64,000 nt of DNA from an uncultured Dongia sp. (GTDB lineage: Bacteria; Pseudomonadota; Alphaproteobacteria; Dongiales; Dongiaceae). Position 1 is the stretch's first letter; the number at the start of each line of letters is the position of its first letter. The notes beneath the pieces were generated by a model that saw only the letters and a list, made by a program, of their open reading frames with translations, was not told the origin of the DNA and searched no databases. Where the stretch lies: the NCBI RefSeq assembly GCF_936916975.1, contig NZ_CAKZGO010000024.1:62001-126000 (forward strand), in the 5' to 3' direction. Positions 53,486 to 63,400 of the stretch are shown piece after piece. The position numbers and the translations under genes are program-made.

Positions 53486-53689
53486 ATGTCCATCGGAAAA
53501 GTTAAGTGGTTCAACGCCCAAAAGGGCTTTGGTTTCATCCAGCCGGAAGACGGCAGCAATGATGTGTTCGTGCACATTTCTGCAGTCGAGCGCGCTGGCA
53601 TCGGTTCGTTGAATGAGGGCCAGAGCCTCAGCTTCGACGTCGAGCAGGATCGCGGCAAGAGCTCTGCCTGCAATCTGAAGCTGGCCTAA
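53486..53689 (+). CDS. cspA: cold-shock domain protein
   Basis: 67 aa, the standard size. A single OB-fold with [20 protein letters not shown] (RNP1 is KGFGFI) and [13 protein letters not shown] (RNP2 is VFVHI). It is a nucleic-acid chaperone for RNA under cold or general stress. AAAGG precedes the ATG, and a strong hairpin terminator follows 10 bp after the stop. Confidence 0.96.
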   Translation: MSIGKVKWFNAQKGFGFIQPEDGSNDVFVHISAVERAGIGSLNEGQSLSFDVEQDRGKSSACNLKLA

Positions 53690-53699
53690 AGGGTTGTTC

Positions 53700-53719
53700 A
53701 GGGCGGCCAAGGCCGCCCT
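53700..53719 (+). terminator. terminator hairpin after cspA
   Basis: AGGGCGGCC AA GGCCGCCCT forms a perfect 9-bp inverted repeat with a two-base centre, followed by TGTCTGCTCTTTCT. It separates csp from the small Ala/Lys gene. Confidence 0.75.
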
Positions 53720-53763
53720 GTCTGCTCTTTCTACTCTTCGCGCTGAACTGATCAAGGATTGCA

Positions 53764-54060
53764 ATGATGCTGAAGCCGGTCTCGAAGCAAGCCGAAGAAT
53801 CGCAGCGCAAAGCCAAGGAGCTGTTCGAGAAGAATCGCCAGCGCGAACTTGATCTCATCAAGGAACGCGCCAAGGCCGACGCCATCGTTGCCGAAAAGAC
53901 GTCGCGGCTGAAGGCATTACGCCTCGCCAAGGAAGCAGCCGATCGCGCTGACGCGGCCGCTGCCCCGCCGGTCAAGAAGACCCGCACCGTCCGCGCCAAG
54001 AGCGCCGACGCTCCCGTGGCTGCCGGCAAAGTCGCAGCAGCAGGCTCGTCCAAGGCCTAA
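53764..54060 (+). CDS. small Ala/Lys-rich hypothetical protein
   Basis: 98 aa with AAGGA just upstream (a second ATG lies at 53767). The first ~65 residues predict one long charged helix (KQAEESQRKAKELFEKNR, AKADAIVAEKTSRLKALRLA). The tail is histone-H1-like: PPVKKTRTVRAKSADAP followed by Ala/Gly/Ser. No catalytic motif, signal or membrane segment. The basic tail suggests nucleic-acid or nucleoid binding; that is inference. It sits between the csp terminator and the AT-rich region. Confidence 0.75.
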   Translation: MMLKPVSKQAEESQRKAKELFEKNRQRELDLIKERAKADAIVAEKTSRLKALRLAKEAADRADAAAAPPVKKTRTVRAKSADAPVAAGKVAAAGSSKA

Positions 54061-54489
54061 CCGCCCAACTATCAATCCGTGCATTTTCTGTCGGCCGGTC
54101 TCAGGCTGACAATGGCCATGAGCGAATTATAGACTATAATTCCTATTTCACACTAAACATTCGGCGTAACGGCCAAGAAATTGTAAATATACTCTAAGAA
54201 AACACACACCATTAATATCAGTTTTCGTGCGTGCCCGACTCCCCACAGATAATCAGTTGATTAACAAAGCTAAAATTAATCCGCTAATTCAAAGAATACT
54301 AAAAAACTCACACTATTTAATCAAAATCTGCCCAAAACTCGTCGAGACTCTCGCATAAGTTAACGGCAATATCCGGCGATTATTATTGGGTGAAGAGCGA
54401 CGGTCTTAAAGAGGCGCGCGCAAGATGCTCCTTAAGATCGAACAGATCCGGCCGATCCCGGCCATCTGGTCATCCTTGGGGAGAGTTCT
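54061..54489. promoter_or_regulatory. AT-rich regulatory region upstream of the giant adhesin
   Basis: About 430 bp without a gene, markedly AT-rich from ~54120 to 54340 against a GC-rich genome. It includes the palindrome at 54124-54142 and many A/T runs. It returns to normal composition before GGGGAGAG and the adhesin ATG. It resembles regions bound by AT-seeking silencers (MucR/Ros or H-NS-like). Confidence 0.7.
54124..54142. promoter_or_regulatory. perfect 19-bp AT-rich palindrome
   Basis: GAATTATAG, central A, CTATAATTC: a perfect 9+1+9 inverted repeat about 350 bp upstream of the adhesin start and 64 bp after the small gene. It has no T-tract, so it is likelier an operator than a terminator. 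Confidence 0.7.
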
Positions 54490-57400
54490 ATGGCCACCGA
54501 CACCACCAGCATTCAGTCCGATTCCGCCACCAGCTCCGTTGTCCAAGAGGGCGATGTCGAGCAGGGGCAATTGACCCAATCCGGCAATGCACCGGTTCCA
54601 GTGCAGATCCCGCAGGGCGAGAACGTGGTGCGGGTGCAGGTCACGCCGGGCGAAACGATCCAGCTGCCGTTTCCCGCCGATGGGCTGATTGCGCGCCTCG
54701 GCGATAACGGCAACCTCGCCGTCAAGGTCGGCGATGTGACCGTCATCCTGCTGGGCTATGCCGAGGCGACCGGCCAGGCCGACATCACCATCATCGGTTC
54801 CGACGGGCAACAGGTCGACGTTGCCGCCGTGCTGGCCGCAACCGATCCCAATATCGACATTCAGACCGCCGCTGGTCCCGGCGCCGGCGACCAGGGTACC
54901 GGCGTCGACAACAATGGCGGCGTCTTTTCGCCGTTCGACCCCGCCAGCGGCCTGGGTGGCCTCAACGCCGTGGGCGGTCTCGACCCGACCGGCCTCAATT
55001 ACAACCTCGTCGGCCGCGAATTTCCCGAACTGATCGAGGATGACGAGGAACCCGACACCGCCCCGCTGCTGATCAATATCCGCCAAGGCGCCGTCATCAA
55101 CGAAGACGATCTGGGCCTTGGTCGCCCAGAACTGCAGAAGTTGGCGCCCGACGAAGATTATCAGTATCAAGGCCAGATCGGCGGCGAACTCGCGCAGAGC
55201 CTCGGCATTGCTGGCGCCTATACCGGCGGCACCCCAGGTCAGGGCAACGATCCCCTCGATCTCGACGACCACGACCTCGACAACAATCCGGGTGATCCGC
55301 CCGCCAGTGACGACAATGGCCAGGGCGTCGATATCGACCGCGAGCCGCTGACCAGCACCGCCGTGGTGACGGTCAACTTCAGCGGCGACGTGCCGGGCAA
55401 GATCAGCTTCCAGAACGGCGCTGATATTCCGGTGCAGACGCAGCTTGAGGCGATGCACCTGACCTCGCATGGTCATGAGCTGCAGTACAAGTTGCTGCCG
55501 GCCGTCGGTGACAATCCCGGCACGATCGGTGTTGATGAAAGCCATGGCGAAGTGCTGGTCGCCTACTATGTTGAAGAGGGCACGCAATGGGTCCAGGATC
55601 CGGAGACCCAAGAATGGAGTGAAGTCGCAGCCCAATACGCCACGATCGTCTTCTCGATCGGCGTGCGCGAACAGCAGGGCGATACCGGTATCAGCGAGTT
55701 CAACCTCGACTTCACCATCTATGGCGTCGTCGATAATGTCGCTGGCACACCGGATGCCATCGGTGACATTGCCGATGTGCTCGACATCGACGTGCCGTTC
55801 TTCATGGTCGATTCAGATGGCTCCGTCACACCAAGCCCGGGCGATGCGCTCACCTACCATGTCGTCGACGACGTGCCGTCATTCGGCGCCACGGAGTGGG
55901 CGTTGGTGGGCGGCGAGGGCAATAGCGAGGGTACCTGGCAGCAGGTCATTAAGCCGGCCGATACCAGCATCACGCTTGATGAAACCGACGGCCTCGATGG
56001 TGACAGCGATGACGTCGATGCCAACGTCACCAATATCCTCGCTAAGGCGGGTTGGGATTCCCTGACGGCGCTGGGCGCCGCCAAGACGGACGTCGTGGTG
56101 AGTTTCGGCGCCGATGGCCCGGCTCTCGGCAATAACGAAGCCGGCAAGACCCTCTTCCAGGGGGATGACGACGATTGGTCCAACACCGACCCCAATTCTG
56201 AAGCCTTTCAATTGTTCGTCGCGGGCGGTACCGTCGAGCGCGGCGCCACCAATTGGACTATCACGGATGCTGAGGGCAACGTGCTGGTCGTCCACGCGCT
56301 GCAGATCGATGCCAATACCATCGTCGGCTATGCCAATCCCAACGATCCGGACGGCGATGGCATCATCATCGGCGAGGACGCGCCCAACCCCAACAGCCCA
56401 GGCAGCATTCCGGTCTTCGTTCTCAACATCGATCCGCAGACCGGCGAGCTCACGCTGGTACAGCTGCACCAGATCAATCATGGCGACACCAGCAACAACG
56501 ACGAATCCTCGCCGTCGCTGGTGATCTATAGTCCCGGTGAAAGCGACATCGTCGCCAGCGACGATTTTGATTCGCTTGCCAATTGGTCCGTGCTTGATGG
56601 CGGCTCGGCCAGCATTGTCGGCGATATCGGGACGACCGATCCGCAACCCAACCCGAGCAATCAGGCACTGCTTCTGGCAGCCAACGATGTGCCCGGTGAA
56701 AGCGGCGACGGTTCTTCGCTGGAATCGATCGAAAACTTCTTTGGTCTGCCCGCCGGCACGCTTGCCACGACCGCCAATGATGGCGATGCCGGCAACGATG
56801 TCGAAGTGCCGACCGACGGCACGGCGATCAAGCAGACTTTCGAGGTCGCGGCGGGCAACCAGCTCACCGTCAAGTTCAACTTTCTCGAAGATGAAAGTGA
56901 CGGTGCCTCTCCGAGCTTCCAGGATTTCGCCTTCATCGTCGTCGGTGACCATGTCTTCCGTCTCAGCAATGTTTCGCTGGCGAATATTTCTTCCGATGCG
57001 GGTGTCGGCAGTCTCAGCTGGGATGAAGAATCCGGCTATCTGACCTTTACCTTCACCTTCGCTCAAGATGGGCCGGTTCAGATCGGCTTCGGCGTGATGA
57101 ACGAAGGCGATACCGACGTCGATCCGGCCTTGCTGATCGATAGCCTGGCCATCACCGATGGCGCCAGCCAACCCAATCCGGTCTATGTCGCCGGCACCGA
57201 TTTTGACGGCGATCAAGTCACTGCACCCCTTGATGTCACGATCCAGGATGACGGCCCCACGGCGACCATCGTTATTTCCAAGACCGACACACTGCTGCTC
57301 GATGAAACGGAGCGCCAGAGAGGCGATGGCATTGCCTCGGTGACGGCCGATTTCGGCGACAACTTCAATGCCGGCGCGCTCGATTTCGGCACTGATGGCC

Positions 57401-60400
57401 CCGGCAGCGTCACCTACGCGCTGGTGCTGACTGGCACGAACGTTCCCTCCGGCCTCTATGCGGTCGATCCCACCGACACCGAAAGTGTCATCGACGGCAT
57501 CGGCCGCGGCGCCGAAATTCTTCTCAGCAAGGACGGTAATGACGTCGTCGGCAAGATCGGTACGACCGAATATTTCCGCATCAGCGTCGATGCCGACGGC
57601 AAGGTAACCTTCACCCAGTCGGACAACGTCTGGCATGGCGATACCGGCAGCAACGACGACTCCCAGACACTGACTTTATCTGCCGCGGACGCGCTCAAGA
57701 TCGTCCAGACCCTCACCGATATCGACGGCGACAGCGCCAGCGGGTCGATCAATCTGGGCCAAGGCGTCTTCAGCATCGAGGATGACGGCCCCATCGTCAG
57801 CGCGACAAGCGAGTCTTCGGTCAGCATCACGATGGATGAAAGCGTCGGCGCCGACGCCAATGATCCGAACACCTCCCCGACCAGCGACGAGCCTGCGGAA
57901 GCCGGCTTCTTCGGCACCAAGACCGGTTCCGTCGCCGGTCTCTTCAACGCCGTCGATTTCGGCGCCGATGGCGCCCAGGCCGGCATCAATCCGCAGTACA
58001 AGCTGGTCCTGCGCACGGAAGCCGGTGAAAACATCGACATCGGCACGACCGAAGTTCCGACCAATCTGTCTGTCAGCGATCCCACCGGTCTTTATCCCGT
58101 CGACAATATCGTCCTGGTCGCCGTCTCCGACTATCAGGTCAATGGCTATGTCGGCAGCTATGATGCCGACTCGTCCACCAATGTCCTCGCTTTTGTTGTG
58201 CGGGTCGATGCGGCGACCGGCGAGCTCACTGTCTCGCAGGCCCTGCCGATCTCCCATGGTATCGACGGCAGTTCGGCCGCTGCCCATGACGATGTGGCCA
58301 GCCTCGTCGTCGGCGATCTCGGCGGCATTTTCGTCTCGCTGACGGCGACCGACGGCGATGGCGACAAGGCGACCGTCGAAGCACCGGCAGCACTCGGAAT
58401 CTCATTCGAGGATGACGGCCCGATGATCATGGCCGTCTCCAGCTATGTCGCGATGGACGAAAACGGCCTGCCGGGTGGCATTGCCGGCGGTCCCGGCGAC
58501 AATGGCGGTACGGCTTCGGCCGATTTCGTCGTCAGGGTCGATTTCGGCCAGGACGGCGAGGCCGCCAACGCGTTCGAGCTCACCAGCATCACGGCGACCG
58601 TCGATGGCCAGCCATTGGTGCTGGCGACCGCCGGTGGCCAGCCCATCAATGTCTCGGTCCTCGCGGTAGCCGAAAACGGCTATCCGGCCGGCACGCTGGT
58701 CGGCTGGTCCGGCCCGTCGCTCAGCGAACACGGCTATTGGGCCTTCACCGTCACCATCAACCAGGAGGGCCAGGGCACCTTCAACCTGCTGCTGCCGCTC
58801 AATCACCCGCGTCAGGACGACGGTAATCCCAACAACGGCACCGAAACTGCGTGGGAAGACAACATCCTCCTCTCGGTCGGCGTGCGCGCGACTGATGGGG
58901 ACGGCGACACCGTCAACGCCACGGTCACATTCAATGTCGATGACGACACCCCGACGGCGGTCGGCGACAATATCGGCACCTTCGTCGAGAATTCGGCCAA
59001 GGTCGATCTCGGCACGGTGCTTGATGTCCTCCTCGCCAACGATCTGCCCGGTGCCGATGGCATCAATGCCACTTCCCCCGGCGTGGTCACGCTGGCCAAT
59101 GGCGGTGTCGGCGCGCTGGGTGGTATCTTCACCATCGAGAATATCGACGGCGTCGAGCACGTCTTCTACCAGGCGCCGGCCAATGTCGCCGACGATGCCA
59201 ATGATACGGTCCAGTACACCTTGGTCGACAAGGACGGCGACGCCACCACGGCGACCATTACCGCGACCGTGACCGATCGCGGCGGCGGTACCGGTTTGGT
59301 GGCGGTGTTGCAGAAGGGGAAAGTCGGCTATGAAGACGGGCGGCTCGACCCGCAGGGCCAGACCGATCTTGATCCGATCGACGGTCGCCTGACGCTGCCG
59401 TTCAAGCTGAAAATCACCCCGACCGATGCCGGCGATACAACTGATTCCGTCGTCATCGGGGGAATTCCGTCCGGCGCCAGTGCCAGCTTTGGCGCGCTCG
59501 AACTGCCCGTCAGCGGCGGCACCATCACCCTGGTGCGCGGCCAGGACAGCGGCATTTATGATGACTTCCTCGACAGCCTCACCACCATTGACGGCGCGAA
59601 CATCAACGTGACGCTTGAGGAGCATGACTCACGCGACTTCACCATCACTCTCAACGGCGTGGTCGATCATGTCGCCATCACGCCGGCCAGCGACAGCATC
59701 GTGGTCGATGCGGTGGCGGCGCAGCCGGCGCTCACCGACCCCGCCGATCAGACCAAGGTCGAAGCCGGCGAGAACGCGGCCAATACCAGTTTTACCGTCA
59801 ACACCACGGCGACCTTTGCCGATTTCGACGACGCCAACGAAACGCAAATCGTCTTTATCAAGAATCCGGCTGCTGGCTGGACCATTCAATCGGTTGAGAG
59901 CAATGGCACGGTCCTGGTGCCGATCGCCCCGGTCGCTGGCTATGACGGCTACACTGCTTATGCCGTGACAGGTCTTGCCGACAGCGGCAGCGGCTCAGTG
60001 CCCTTGACCATCGTCGTCACAGGCCCGGCCGATCCGGTCAGCAGCACGACCGAAACCATCGAGATTAAGGCGGTTGCTTTCGACGTCGAAGTGGGCGCCG
60101 GGTTTACCATCGCCAATGACAAGGCGGAAGCGACCCAGACCGTCGATCTCACCATCACCGACCGCACCGGCGGCACGGATGACGTCAGCTTCGTCGGTGG
60201 CGGCGAAGGCGGCTATGAAGACGGCCAGCCGACCTCGGCCGGCCAGACCGCGGTCGACCCGACCGACGGCCAGTTGTCGCTCGCCTTCAATTTGAAGGCG
60301 ACCGCGACGGATTCGGGTGACGCGGTTGGTCAGGTGATCATCGGTGGCATCCCCTCCGGTGCCACCGCAACCTGGACGCAAGGTAGTTTCACGCTGACCA

Positions 60401-63400
60401 TCGCCGGCGGCGGCACTGTCACCATCACCGGCGCCACCGGCGGCACCGAAAACATCGCCGGCGCCCGCGCCGCGTTCTTGGCCGACCTCATCGACGGCAA
60501 CGGCGCCAACCTGACGGTGACGCTGCAAGAGCACGATTCCCGCGACGTGACGCTCACCATGCAGTCGACCATCGGCGGCACCCAGACCACCGGTGACACG
60601 GCCTTCGCCATCGTCGATGCGGTGGCCGCACAGCCGGCACTAACCGACCCTTCTGACCAAGCGACGACGGAAACGGGCGCTGCCTCGACCACCTTCACAG
60701 TGACGACGACCGCGACCCTCGCCGATTTCGGCGATGGCAGCGAACAGCAATACGTCCTCATCAAGACGCCGGATGCCGGCTGGTCGCTCGGCACCGTGCT
60801 GATCGACGGCGCGCCTGCAACAGCCATTCCGGGCGGCCTCGCCTTGTTCCCCGGCTACACAGCCTTTGCCGTCTCGATCGCAGCTGACGCTGCCGATGGC
60901 AGTCAGGGCCAGGTCGGCGTGTCCATCGTGGTCAACGGCCCGGGCAATGTCGCGGCCGACACCACCAAGACGATCGAAATCAAGGCCGTCGCGATCGATG
61001 CGGAAGCCGGTTTCGGCCTCGATTCCGCCAACGACATCGCCCAGGTCACCCAGACGGTCGACCTCAAGATCGTTGACCGCGTCGGCGGCAACAGCGATGT
61101 CAACTACACCGGCGGCGGCGAAGGCGGCTATGAAGACGGCCAGTCAAGCTCGGCCGGCCAGACCTCGGCCGATCCGGTCAATGGCCTGTTGTCGCTGGCC
61201 TTCAATCTGAAGGCGACCGCGACGGATCCGGGCGACACCGTCAGCCAGACCACCATCGGCGGCATCCCCTCGGGTGCCACCGCGACCTGGACGCAAGGTG
61301 GCTTCACGCTGACCTTCGGCCCCGGCAGCAGCACCATCACCGCGACCAGCGGCGGCACCGGCACCGATGCCTCCCGCGCGGCGTTCCTGGCCGATCTCAT
61401 CGACGGCAACGGCGCCAACCTGACCGTGACGCTGGCGGAGCACGATTCTCGCGACGTCAACCTCACCATGCAGTCGGTCATCGGCGGCCAGTCAACCAAC
61501 ATCGATACGGCTTTCGCCGCCGTCGACGCCGTGGCGGCGCAGCCGGCGCTCGTTGACCCGGCCAATGAGTCGAAGCAGGAATCGGGCGCTGCCTCGACCA
61601 ACTTCACCGTCACGACCACGGCGACCTTCGCCGATTTCGACGATGCCAACGAAGCGCAATATATCCTGATCAAGAATCCGGATGCCGGCTGGTCGCTCGG
61701 CACCGTCACCATCGACGGCGTGCCGGCGACGGCCATCGGCGGTGGCCTGACCGACTATCCCGGCTACACCGCCTTCGCGGTCAGTACCCAGGCCGATGCC
61801 AATGACGGCAGCAAGGGTTCCGTCAACCTCGTCATCGAGGTCAACGGCCCGGGCGACGTCGCGGCGAGCACCACCAAGTCGATCGAGATCAGGGCGGTCG
61901 CCATCGATACCGAAATCGGTGCCGGCCTCGGCACCGGCAACGACAAGGCGGAAGTGACCCAGTTTGTCGACCTCACCATCACCGACCGCACCGGCGGCAC
62001 GGATTCGGTGACACTGAAGACGGACCCGGCGCTTGGCTACGAAGACGGCCAGCCGACCTCGGCCGGCCAGAACACGGCCGATGCGGCGAACAGCCAGCTC
62101 ACGCTGGTCTTCACCATGAAGGTCACCCCGACCGACCCGACCGATCCGGTCGATCAGGCGGTCATCGGCGGCATTCCGACGGGTGCCACGGCGACCTGGA
62201 CTGACGGCGTCCATACACTGACCTTCGCCGCTGGCAGCAACATCATCACCGCGATTTCGGGCGGCACCGAGAACGTGGCAGGTACCCGCGCCGCCTTCCT
62301 TGCAGCCCTTGAATCGGCCGGTGGCGCCGATATCAGCGTGAAGCTTGCCGAGCATGACTCGCGCGACGTCACCCTCACCATGAACTCGACCGTGGGCGGT
62401 ACGCTCTCGGGCGGCGACCACACTGAAACGGCGACCGTCGATGCCGTGGCGGCGCAACCATCGATCAATGACTCCGGCGATCAGAGCCAAGCGGAATCCG
62501 GCAGCTCGCGGACCATCTTCTCGTTCCAGACCACTGCGAACTTTGCCGACTTTGCCGATGCGAACGAGAACCAGTACATCCTGATCAAGGATTTCGCCCC
62601 CGGCTGGACCCTTGATAACCTGCTGGTAAACCTGACCGAAGTCTGGGCCAGCGCCATCGACGGCGCCACGCTCGGCTATCCCGGCTACAGCGCCTACCTC
62701 GTCAACGATTTCGTGGATACGGGCTCGGGCTCGATCAGCGTCATCGTCGCCGTGGGCGGCCCGGGCAATGTGCCGCCCGGCGGCTCGCAGCAGCTGGTCG
62801 AAATCAAGTCGGTGGCGATCGATGCCGTCGACGGCAGCGACCTCACCACGACCAACAACGTCGCCGAGGCGACCCAGACGGTGAACTTCACCGTCACCGA
62901 CACCACGCCGACCGTGTCGGCGGTACAGACGACGATCCGCGTCGATGAAGACGGCTTTGCCGCCGGCAACAAGGATGCTGCCGACGACGCGATCGGCGAC
63001 GACACCTCGACCGATGCCGTCACCTTCAACGGCAATTTCAGCTACTCCACCGGCAAGGACGCGATCACCAGCATCACGCTGGGCACGACCGGCGGCCTGA
63101 CGGGTCTCACGACCCTCGACAACCTGCCCGTCAAGACCGTGTGGGATGCCGGTACTAAGACCCTGACCGGCTTTGCCGATACTGACAATGACGGCGTCAT
63201 GGACAATGGCGAACGTCCGGTCTTCACCCTGGCAGTGACCAATGTCACGAGCGGCGCCTATACCTTCACGCTCAATGAGCCGGTCCGCCACGACGCCGCC
63301 AATGGCGGCGCAGGCGCCAATTTCGAAGACGATAAGAGCTTTGCGATCAACATCCAGGTAACCGATGCGGACGGCTCGCCCAGCAATGTCGGCAGCGCCA

